Part shown: positions 1 to 5,735 of the stretch, piece after piece
Layout: each line of letters opens with the position of its first letter
Numbering within the stretch: the stretch's first letter is position 1
DNA from: an uncultured Gammaproteobacteria bacterium
GTDB taxonomy: Bacteria > Pseudomonadota > Gammaproteobacteria > Pseudomonadales > Pseudohongiellaceae
Reading direction: 5' to 3'
Assembly (NCBI GenBank): GCA_903926285.1
Contig: CAIYIP010000309.1
Location: forward strand, 1-7,527
Length of the DNA stretch: 7,527 nucleotides
Translations under genes and position numbers: made by a program
The notes under the pieces: generated by a model
Told to the model about the DNA's origin: nothing
Databases searched by the model: none
What the model saw: the letters and a program-made list of their open reading frames with translations, nothing else

Positions 1-644
1 CAATGATGACGTGTCTTGCGCGCACGCCACCACTCCCACACGATCGGCAGCAGCGAAAGACCAATAATCCCGAAAATCAGTAAAGTGAAATTTTCCTGCA
101 CACTCGGCATATTGCCGAAGCGAAAGCCTGTATATAAAAACAACACTACCCACAGCACACCACCGACAACATTGAACATCATGAAGCGTGCATATTGCAT
201 GCCGCCCATGCCCGCCGCAAAAGGTACAAAGGTACGGATGATGGGAACAAAACGCGTCATCACAATGGCCTTCGCGCCGTGCTTGATAAAAAACAGCTCT
301 GCGCGCAGCAGATAGTCACGGCGGAAAATTCTGGAGTCGGGATTACTGAATAATGTCGCGCCAAAAAAACGGCCAATGATATAGTTCACCAAGTTGCCGA
401 GTACTGCAGCACTGATCACCACGATGGCCATGATGTGTACATTCAGACTGGTGCCAACAATCAGCGCACCCGTGGCAAACAACAGCGAATCACCTGGTAA
501 AAAAGGCGTTACGACCAGTCCAGTCTCGCAAAAGATGATCAGGAACAGGATGCCGTAAATCCACAAACCGTATTGATTAAAAAGGGCGAGAAGGTGCTCA
601 TCGATATGCAGGATAAAGTCTATTACCAGCTGAATTAATTCCAC
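1..644 (-). CDS. dedA: DedA-family inner-membrane protein (3' end cut by window edge)
   Basis: Polytopic inner-membrane protein of the DedA (SNARE-associated) family, whose members are linked to envelope homeostasis, proton-motive-force-dependent transport and undecaprenyl-phosphate or phospholipid translocation. The reading frame starts with GTG at 644 and gives 214 residues before running off the left edge; E. coli DedA is about 219 residues, so only a few C-terminal residues are missing. The start is supported by family alignment: the N-terminus ELIQLVIDFILHID matches the E. coli start closely. Family motifs seen are CETGLVVTPFLPGDSLLF (about 39-56), with the membrane acidic residues Glu40 and Asp52, and RFVPIIRTFVPFAAGMG (131-147), with Arg131 and Arg137. 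All of these correspond to residues reported essential in E. coli YqjA/DedA. The usual GD-NY motif reads G-N-L-V-N-Y here (Asp to Asn at 84). The MATE gene lies upstream on the same strand, 162 bases away. A TACAAT -10-like hexamer lies upstream without a convincing -35. Family is firm; substrate is unknown. Confidence 0.93.
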   Translation of the reverse strand, partial: MELIQLVIDFILHIDEHLLALFNQYGLWIYGILFLIIFCETGLVVTPFLPGDSLLFATGALIVGTSLNVHIMAIVVISAAVLGNLVNYIIGRFFGATLFSNPDSRIFRRDYLLRAELFFIKHGAKAIVMTRFVPIIRTFVPFAAGMGGMQYARFMMFNVVGGVLWVVLFLYTGFRFGNMPSVQENFTLLIFGIIGLSLLPIVWEWWRARKTRHH

Positions 645-806
645 GGGTTTTCCAGTTTGGGTTTGTGCGAAGCCGATCGCTTTGATCAGGCGGTATTGTA
701 AACGCAAATGGCAGAAATTCAGCGGGGCTGTATAAAGGTTGCGCTGGTAAAGATATCGCAGCAGATCAGATACGGGCGGTAACGCGATCTATTTGCCAGT
801 AGCTGT

Positions 807-2186
807 TTATTCTGCCATAACGAGGCGCAGGCGTTCGGGATCACGCCAGCGGTTACTCGCAAGACGCAACACAAAAACGAGCGCGAGGGCCAGTATCATG
901 ACCACAAATGCGACCCAGGAAACACGCGCCCCCAAATCAAACACTTTGATGATAAAGAACTGTGTTACCAGCATGAGCCAGTGCAGTGAAACCGATGCAT
1001 ACATGGCCCAACGAGTATCACCAGCACCCCGCAGGACTGCTGAAGCTACCTGCAGTACACCTTCACACAGCACGTAACATGAAAGGCCTATCATCATGAA
1101 ACGAGAAAGTTCCCTTATTGCCACGGCATCCGCTTCCTGGAAAATAAACATCTCAACGAGGTTGTTGCGGAATAGCAGGTATAGCGTCGCCAGTATTACA
1201 GAATAGACCAGTCCCAATACGTAGCCTGACGTGGTGACTGCATTGGCCATATCCATATTACCGGCCCCAACAGCACGTCCGATCAGACTCATCACGGCTA
1301 TGTTTAAACCAAGCAGGGGCACAAAGGAAAGAATGTCCCAGTTGAACACGATAGTGGCTGATGCCGCTTCGGTTATGCCGTAGGACTGAAACATCAGCAG
1401 AAACAGGTTAAATGCGGCAACGTTCAAGAATACTTCGAGGCCCGAGGGAAAGCCCAGCTTAATATATCGGCGGGTGATACCCCGATCGAACGCAAAGGAT
1501 TCATCGACACTGTAACGCGCACGGTTTTTCTTACTCAGGTAAAAATTCAAAAACAACCCCAGCGTGAAAAAGGTGCTGATCACGGTACTCAGTGCGGCAC
1601 CTTCTATGCCCATGGCAGGCAGCCCGAATTTGCCAAACACCAGTATGTAACAAAGCGGAACGTTGAGCAGGATACCTGCCACATCGCAAACCATGACCAC
1701 CCTGGTACGCCCTATGCCGGAGAAGAAAGAGGCGAGACATACCTTGGCAAGCGTCAGAAAACTGCTGAACATCAGGATGGTGTAATAACTTTTTTCGAGA
1801 TCAACCTGTTCAGGCGAGTGCCCCATGGCGGCAAATATATTGCGCATCAAGAGTGCAATTACGATCAGCAGCGGTATACACCAGCAGGCGAGGATGAGCC
1901 CCTGAGTGACAACCTTGCTGCACTTGTGAATTTCGCCGGCACCGAGGTACTGCGCGATCAAGGCATTGGCATAAGCGAGAATGCCGTTGAAGAGCGAAAA
2001 ACTGAAGAACCACGCAACTCCACCACCCAGGGCAGCAGCCATATGGGCCGGACTCACCTGTGCGAGGAAATAGCGATCAGTAAATATCATGAACGCAAAA
2101 GCACCTTGCGAAATGACCATCGGCATGGACATCTGCAATAGTCTCAGCAAGGTCGCGAGATCAAAGTGCAGGCGGGATGATTGCAT
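807..2186 (-). CDS. MATE-family multidrug efflux transporter
   Basis: Complete 459-residue secondary transporter of the MATE family (NorM/DinF-like), expected to export cationic drugs or metabolites from the cytoplasm in exchange for Na+ or H+. The protein has about twelve hydrophobic segments in two homologous halves. The first MatE repeat covers roughly residues 15-180 (TDRYFLAQVSP at 36-46, then LIAQYLGAGE near 76-85). The second covers roughly 243-405 (GFPSGLEVFLN at 245-255, SLIGRAVGAGN at 300-310, SAVLRGAGDTR at 382-392). The repeated -GAG- signature after transmembrane helix 2 of each half is typical of the family. The start is fixed: a TAA lies in frame six bases before the ATG at 2186, and the next methionines (19, 21, 23) fall at the first membrane segment. 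No good Shine-Dalgarno is visible (AATAGTAAAAACCC before the ATG). The TDRYFLAQ-type first helix resembles a subgroup distinct from classic NorM. Transported substrate cannot be inferred. Confidence 0.92.
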   Translation of the reverse strand: MQSSRLHFDLATLLRLLQMSMPMVISQGAFAFMIFTDRYFLAQVSPAHMAAALGGGVAWFFSFSLFNGILAYANALIAQYLGAGEIHKCSKVVTQGLILACWCIPLLIVIALLMRNIFAAMGHSPEQVDLEKSYYTILMFSSFLTLAKVCLASFFSGIGRTRVVMVCDVAGILLNVPLCYILVFGKFGLPAMGIEGAALSTVISTFFTLGLFLNFYLSKKNRARYSVDESFAFDRGITRRYIKLGFPSGLEVFLNVAAFNLFLLMFQSYGITEAASATIVFNWDILSFVPLLGLNIAVMSLIGRAVGAGNMDMANAVTTSGYVLGLVYSVILATLYLLFRNNLVEMFIFQEADAVAIRELSRFMMIGLSCYVLCEGVLQVASAVLRGAGDTRWAMYASVSLHWLMLVTQFFIIKVFDLGARVSWVAFVVMILALALVFVLRLASNRWRDPERLRLVMAE

Positions 2187-2502
2187 GGGTTTTTACTATT
2201 GATCCGTTTGCCTGGTGGGCAAGGGATGAATCCGGAATAAGTGAGGGCGGCGGATTGTAGGAGATGGTCTCGAGCATTACCAGACTGTACGCGATATATC
2301 AGACGAGCTTGTATCTGCTTTTCGGTTTTTTTGAACCGGGAGATGATTCGTTGAAGACTGATAGAAGATAAAGCTTTAAATATAAGTTTCTCTGCGACAT
2401 TTTATTGAAAAATTAACCTGCCTTTTGTTTTGCCTGCAACTCGCCGGCGCACAATTCAAACGTCAAGGAAGATGAACCAGATACAGGGTTTCTGACTGAA
2501 AT

Positions 2503-2516
2503 TGCCTGCGGAGGCA
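2503..2516. repeat. Short hairpin TGCCT-GCGG-AGGCA
   Basis: A perfect 5-base stem (TGCCT paired with AGGCA) encloses a GCGG tetraloop in the intergenic region. No T-tract follows, so it is not an intrinsic terminator. It could be part of a leader RNA, a regulator site or chance. Confidence 0.35.
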
Positions 2517-2543
2517 GCAGTAGAAGTTAGAGCGTGGTCTCAA

Positions 2544-2567
2544 TCTGGATCTGGATTTGGGTTTGCG
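2544..2567 (+). repeat. Four tandem hexamer units (TCTGGA-like)
   Basis: Two exact TCTGGA copies (2544-2555) are followed by two degenerate units, TTTGGG and TTTGCG, in the same 6-base register. The run sits 80-103 bases before the start of the downstream gene. Its role is unknown; it may be slippage-derived or a cluster of half-sites. Confidence 0.4.
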
Positions 2568-2578
2568 CACAAGTGCGC
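2565..2578. repeat. Inverted repeat GCGCAC-AA-GTGCGC
   Basis: A near-continuous 14-base dyad with six-base arms and a two-base centre, about 15 bases upstream of the candidate -35 of the secreted-protein gene. The size and placement would suit an operator for a dimeric regulator, but there is only one copy and no matching regulator is identified. Confidence 0.35.
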
Positions 2579-2592
2579 GCCGGAATCTGTCT

Positions 2593-2621
2593 TTGGATTG
2601 AAAAAATGAGTGTTGTATTTT
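2593..2621 (+). promoter_or_regulatory. Candidate sigma-70 promoter for the small secreted protein
   Basis: TTGGAT (2593-2598) and TATTTT (2616-2621) are separated by 17 bases, the optimal spacing, and lie just upstream of the gene. Each hexamer matches consensus at only four positions, so this is a weak prediction. A clear ribosome-binding sequence, AGG at 2636-2638, stands eight bases before the ATG at 2647. Confidence 0.35.
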
Positions 2622-2646
2622 TTAACCCATCCAACAGGTAAATTTT

Positions 2647-3111
2647 ATGAATAAATTATTAATTATTTCGGCTTTATTACTGAGTACGAGCATAGTCCAC
2701 GCAGAAGGGTATCGTCTTGTCAGTACGGACAACAGCGAATTAAGCGCCCTGTGTATCAGGGCTGTTGAATCGCATGAGGCCATGTCCAGAAGCGCAAAAT
2801 CAATCGGAATGACACCTGATGATCTGATCGAGTTACGCTGCAATGGCCAGACACTGCCGGTATACCTCAGCAAGTTCCGCACTACCGAAAGCAGTCCGGC
2901 GGTTACTTATACCTTCAACAAAAACGACAGCAGCGAACTCACGGAACTGTGTTACGCAGCAGTACGATCAGAGCAGGAATATGCACGGGTGAAGAATACC
3001 TACTTCAATAACGAGCAGAACATCGAGAAAGAAGTGTTCTGCAATGGTGTACCTATCAAAAACTTTGCACGTAAATATCGCAACCAGACATTAACCGCTT
3101 CTACCCGCTAA
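2647..3111 (+). CDS. Small exported protein with two tandem CNG repeats (DUF3718-like)
   Basis: A 154-residue protein of unknown function. Residues 1-19 form a classic Sec signal peptide (MNK, a hydrophobic core, then the cleavage motif VHA before Glu20), so the mature protein of about 135 residues is probably periplasmic. It consists of two homologous units, about 22-78 and 88-145. Each follows the pattern (N/S)SEL-x2-LC-x2-AV-x-S-x-E, then about 20 residues, then CNG, then a short hydrophobic stretch ending K(F/Y)R. The cysteines are 36 and 65 in unit 1 and 102 and 132 in unit 2, a nearly equal spacing of 29-30 that suggests one disulfide per unit. The pattern recalls DUF3718, small secreted proteins of marine and soil gammaproteobacteria; that name is from memory and tentative. 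The ATG is supported by AGG eight bases upstream and by the signal peptide. It is the only plus-strand gene here and is apparently monocistronic, closed by its own terminator. Confidence 0.85.
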   Translation: MNKLLIISALLLSTSIVHAEGYRLVSTDNSELSALCIRAVESHEAMSRSAKSIGMTPDDLIELRCNGQTLPVYLSKFRTTESSPAVTYTFNKNDSSELTELCYAAVRSEQEYARVKNTYFNNEQNIEKEVFCNGVPIKNFARKYRNQTLTASTR

Positions 3112-3128
3112 CAACTCTTCCCTTGCTT

Positions 3129-3159
3129 GCCGGGGATCTTCTGATCTCCGGCTTTTTTT
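3129..3159 (+). terminator. Rho-independent terminator of the small secreted-protein gene
   Basis: GCCGGGGATC and GATCTCCGGC form a 10-base stem with one G-U wobble around a TTCT loop, followed at once by seven T residues (3153-3159). It begins 17 bases after the TAA at 3111. On the minus strand the hairpin would come right after the reductase stop codon but is not followed by a T-tract, so it should act mainly on the plus strand. Its T-run overlaps the first bases of the convergent gene's stop codon. Confidence 0.9.
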
Positions 3160-4171
3160 ATGCCAAAAGACTGCGTTGTTGCGGCGCATTGAAATCCAGA
3201 AGAGGACCGACGGGGATCACACCTGTTGGATTAACCGTGGGATGACTGGTGTAGTAATGTTGCTTGTTGTATTCGATGTCGACAGTCTCGGCGATGCCGG
3301 GAAGCTGGTAGATGTCACGTGTATATGCCCACAGGTTTGGATAGTCGACGAGCCGGCGCAAATTACATTTGAAATGACCTGCATATACCGCGTCAAAACG
3401 CACCAGCGTGGGAAAAAGTCTCAGGTCACATTCGGTTAATTCCGCACCAAACAAAAAGCGCTGCTTAGCGAGGCATTCTTCAAGTTGATCAAGCATGGCG
3501 AAGAGGGGCCAGACGGCTTCTTCGTAGGCGGCTTGGGTAGTCGCAAAACCCGCACGATACACACCATTGTTGACGGTCGGATACAGCAGCGCATTCAGTG
3601 CGTCTATTTCCTGTTGCAGGCCCGGTGGATACAAATCCAGATTACAAGCGCCCAATTCGTGGAATTGAGAATTAAGCATACGCACAATGTCGGCAGATTC
3701 ATTCGATACGATGGTCTGTTGTTGCTTGTCCCATAACACTGGCACTGTTGCCCTTGAGTCATAGTCAGGATCAACCAGCTGGTACAGCTCATAGAGATAT
3801 TCGACGTACATGTCCTTATCGTCTGCGCCCGCACCAGCATGCATGAACAGGCGACCTTGCCCAGGCGCAAAACTCCAGCTGAGTGGACCCATCCACGGCA
3901 ACGTATTGGAAATTGAAATTATGCTTTCGAGATTTTTGAGCTTAAGGGTAAGCAATGTGCGGTGCGCCCAGGGGCAGGCCATCGAGATGTACAAGTGGTA
4001 ACGATTGGCTTCGGCCTTGAACCCACCCGCGCCGGTAGGTCCTGGAGCACCATCATGGGTGATCCAGTTGCGGAACAGTGCTTCCTTGCGGATAAAACGG
4101 CCACCGCTCTGGCTCGTGTCGTACCACTCGTTGAGCCAGGACTTGTGTGCTTGCGGCGTAATTTTTTGCAT
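3158..4171 (-). CDS. yqjG: Glutathionyl-hydroquinone reductase (Xi-class GST, YqjG/ECM4 family)
   Basis: Cytosolic 337-residue enzyme that uses glutathione to reduce glutathionyl-hydroquinones to free hydroquinones, part of quinone detoxification or recycling. E. coli YqjG is about 328 residues and aligns throughout. Diagnostic features are the N-terminal FRNWITHDGAPGPTGAGGF (33-51), the catalytic CPWAHR with Cys66, the glutathione-contact segment TIVSNESADI with Glu158-Ser159 in the thioredoxin fold, NNGVYRAGFA (Tyr205) at the start of the helical C-terminal domain, and the family-specific C-terminal tail with NPTGVIPVGP. The frame stays open upstream to 4489, but that part lies antiparallel to nothing known and inside the neighbouring purM-like gene in another frame. 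The ATG at 4171 gives the right family length and sits in TGATG, its A shared with the stop codon of the GntR-PurM gene. No Shine-Dalgarno precedes it, so translation probably depends on reinitiation after the upstream gene. The stop at 3158-3160 abuts the convergent terminator. Function of the family is firm; the physiological quinone is unknown. Confidence 0.95.
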   Translation of the reverse strand: MQKITPQAHKSWLNEWYDTSQSGGRFIRKEALFRNWITHDGAPGPTGAGGFKAEANRYHLYISMACPWAHRTLLTLKLKNLESIISISNTLPWMGPLSWSFAPGQGRLFMHAGAGADDKDMYVEYLYELYQLVDPDYDSRATVPVLWDKQQQTIVSNESADIVRMLNSQFHELGACNLDLYPPGLQQEIDALNALLYPTVNNGVYRAGFATTQAAYEEAVWPLFAMLDQLEECLAKQRFLFGAELTECDLRLFPTLVRFDAVYAGHFKCNLRRLVDYPNLWAYTRDIYQLPGIAETVDIEYNKQHYYTSHPTVNPTGVIPVGPLLDFNAPQQRSLLA

Positions 4172-5586
4172 CAGGGAGTATAACTGAATACCTGCTTCTG
4201 ATGACTGAGGCTCAGCTTGTTGCCGATTCTGCTTTTTTGCGTGCTGCCAATAACCTTGGCGTCTATGTTGAAGGCTTTGGCGATCTTGATGACATGTTTG
4301 GCATTTGCAGCCGTGCAATAAACTTCCATGCGATGCCCCATGTTGAATACCTTGTACATTTCTTTCCAGCCGGTGCCTGAGACTTTCTGTATCGTTTTGA
4401 ATATGGCCGGCGTGGGAAACAGTTTGTCCTTGATGAAATGGATGTTGTGGCCAAATTTCAGGCATTTGGTCTGGCCGCCACCGGAACAATGCACCAAGCC
4501 CTGGATCAAACCAGCATGCTGCTCAAGCAAACGGTAGACGACTGGTGCGTACGTGCGAGTCGGGCTGAGTAATGCTTGCCCCACGGTCAATTTGGAGCCA
4601 GGCAGTTTGTCGTCCAGTTTGTAAGGGCCGCAATACATCAGGCTCTCATCGACATTGGGATCAAATGACTCAGGATAATTTTCCGCATAATAATGCGACA
4701 GCAATTCATGGCGTGCGCTTGTAAGGCCATTGCTGCCGATACCGCTGTTCTCTTGTTCTTCGTAAGACGCCTGGCCTGTGGAAGAGAGGCCAACGATGAC
4801 AAGGCCTGGCCGGATCAACTCACCGGTGATCACATCTTTTTTCTTCATCACGGTAACTGCACAAGAATCGACCACGAGTGTGCCCGTCAGATCACCTACA
4901 TCAGCGGTTTCGCCGCCACCGCTGTAAATGTTTACACCTTGCTTGCGCAATTGCGTGAGGAATTTTTCGCTGCCGCTGATCAGGTTTGAGACAACTTCGC
5001 CAGGACAGTTGAGCGCATTACGGTTGACTGTGTTGGACAGCAGGATACGGCCATTCACACCAACACATAACAAATCGTCGAGATTCATCACGATCGAATC
5101 CTGCGAGATACCCTGGAATACCGAGGCGTCACCCGTTTCCTTGTAGCTCAGGTAGCCAATAATCGACTTGGTGCCACTGCCATCGGCGTGGATGACATTG
5201 CAGTGGGCTGGATTACCGGTCAGAAAATCTTCAGTGATTTTGCAGAAGGCATTAGCGAAAAGTCCGTGATCGAGTTTATCGACGACCATGTGTACTTCTG
5301 TCTTGTCAGATGAAACACCTCTAGCCTGATAACGACCGATGCTGTCATCCTTTGCCACTACGACATAACCGCTGCGCGCCTGTGCCTTGATCAAGCCGCG
5401 AAATTCAAGCTGTCGAAGTGCCTTCGCAACTGTATTACTGGCAAGTTTGTGATTATTGGCAAGCACGCGAATTGAAGGCAGTTTTTCGCCGGCCTTTAAT
5501 TCACCCATGTTGATTTTGAAATGAATCTGCTCAACAAGCTGCTGAAACAAAGGGGTAGGAGAGGAGGGGTCGAGAGTGAGCTTCAT
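4171..5586 (-). CDS. GntR-type winged-HTH fused to PurM-type AIR synthase
   Basis: A 471-residue two-domain protein. Residues 1-77 are a GntR winged helix-turn-helix (PLFQQLVEQI at 12-21, LPSIRVLA at 36-43, TVAKALRQLE at 52-61, wing GLIKAQARSGYVVV at 64-77), similar to the DNA-binding part of YtrA and MocR regulators. From about residue 85 (RYQARGVSSDK) to the end it is a full phosphoribosylformylglycinamidine cyclo-ligase (AIR synthase), the enzyme that converts FGAM plus ATP to AIR in purine synthesis. It resembles the roughly 390-residue form I associate with Bacteroidetes rather than the 345-residue gammaproteobacterial PurM. Core motifs are intact: HADGSGTKS (133-141), MNLDDLLCVG (167-176), YSGGGETADVGD (221-232), then GSNGLTSAR, LLSPTRTYAPV, HCSGGGQTK and VFNMGHRMEVY. 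The frame is continuous, with no frameshift at the junction. An in-frame GTG at 5616 would add ten residues, but it lies inside a palindrome; the ATG at 5586 starts MKLTLDPSSPTPLF, typical of the regulator family. The gene is probably autoregulated and coupled to the reductase gene (TGATG overlap). Whether it is enzyme, ligand sensor or both is open. Confidence 0.9.
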   Translation of the reverse strand: MKLTLDPSSPTPLFQQLVEQIHFKINMGELKAGEKLPSIRVLANNHKLASNTVAKALRQLEFRGLIKAQARSGYVVVAKDDSIGRYQARGVSSDKTEVHMVVDKLDHGLFANAFCKITEDFLTGNPAHCNVIHADGSGTKSIIGYLSYKETGDASVFQGISQDSIVMNLDDLLCVGVNGRILLSNTVNRNALNCPGEVVSNLISGSEKFLTQLRKQGVNIYSGGGETADVGDLTGTLVVDSCAVTVMKKKDVITGELIRPGLVIVGLSSTGQASYEEQENSGIGSNGLTSARHELLSHYYAENYPESFDPNVDESLMYCGPYKLDDKLPGSKLTVGQALLSPTRTYAPVVYRLLEQHAGLIQGLVHCSGGGQTKCLKFGHNIHFIKDKLFPTPAIFKTIQKVSGTGWKEMYKVFNMGHRMEVYCTAANAKHVIKIAKAFNIDAKVIGSTQKSRIGNKLSLSHQKQVFSYTP

Positions 5587-5606
5587 GGCGAAAGTCCGAG
5601 GTAGGT

Positions 5607-5630
5607 TCTGTATCACGCTAATGATACAGA
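5607..5630. promoter_or_regulatory. Palindromic operator candidate upstream of the GntR-PurM gene
   Basis: TCTGTATCA and TGATACAGA are perfect 9-base inverted repeats separated by six bases (CGCTAA). GTTC (5605-5608) and GAAC (5631-5634) extend the symmetry if a small offset is allowed. The site ends 20 bases before the preferred ATG at 5586 and covers a candidate -10 hexamer, the expected place for an autoregulatory repressor site. GntR proteins bind such dyads as dimers. No second full copy was found by eye in the window; only scattered half-sites occur. Binding by the adjacent protein is inferred from position. Confidence 0.65.
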
Positions 5631-5649
5631 GAACGAATCTGCATAACCA
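5621..5649 (-). promoter_or_regulatory. Candidate promoter of the GntR-PurM/reductase operon
   Basis: Reading on the minus strand, TGGTTA (5649-5644) and TATCAT (5626-5621) are separated by 17 bases. The -10 matches consensus at five of six positions and lies within the palindrome; the -35 is poor (three of six). A start near 5614 would leave a leader of about 28 bases. An alternative -10 is TATAAC further upstream with a poor -35. Prediction only. Confidence 0.3.
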
Positions 5650-5735
5650 TCAGAAATTTCCGGTGCCCCGGTTATACAGCCAGCTTCTTTGCTTGTGTCG
5701 CATCGAATCTGATCCCAAGCTCAGCAAGTCATCCG

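Larger units (their letters stand above)
2187..2646. other. 460-base intergenic region between divergent genes
   Basis: No convincing coding sequence is present; the only short ATG frame (near 2472) ends after seven codons. The region must hold the promoters of the minus-strand MATE gene and the plus-strand small secreted-protein gene. It contains an A/T-rich stretch (about 2340-2430), two small inverted repeats and a four-unit hexamer run near its right end, listed separately. A weak CGGTT/AACCG hairpin with a T-rich loop lies around 2325-2338. I see no known riboswitch or tRNA signature. Confidence 0.6.

Noticed and set aside
16..315. Plus-strand frame of 99 codons
   Set aside because: It is antisense to the DedA gene, whose translation matches its family across this whole stretch; the plus-strand product is basic, low in complexity and resembles nothing known to me.
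1818..2141. Plus-strand frame of 107 codons
   Set aside because: It is a shadow of the MATE gene, with no ribosome-binding site or recognisable protein features.
2622..2882. Minus-strand frame of 86 codons opposite the secreted-protein gene
   Set aside because: The plus-strand gene has a clear ribosome-binding site, signal peptide, internal duplication and terminator; the antisense frame has none of these.
4172..4489. A 106-residue N-terminal extension of the glutathionyl-hydroquinone reductase frame
   Set aside because: It overlaps the well-conserved C-terminal part of the PurM-type enzyme in another frame, has no GST-family resemblance, and the ATG at 4171 gives the normal family length.
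4171..5586. SelD (selenophosphate synthetase) identity for the enzyme half of the fusion
   Set aside because: SelD shares the PurM-like fold, but the motifs HADGSGTKS, GGGETADVGD, GSNGLTSAR and VFNMGHRME follow the AIR synthase pattern, and the N-terminal Cys/Sec motif of SelD is absent.
5587..5616. GTG start at 5616 for the GntR-PurM gene
   Set aside because: The codon lies inside the 5607-5630 palindrome and next to the likely -10, and the ATG at 5586 gives the typical family N-terminus.
5640..5735. Possible terminator after the molybdopterin subunit (CCGG-GGCA-CCGG)
   Set aside because: The stem is only four bases and no T-tract follows on the minus strand.
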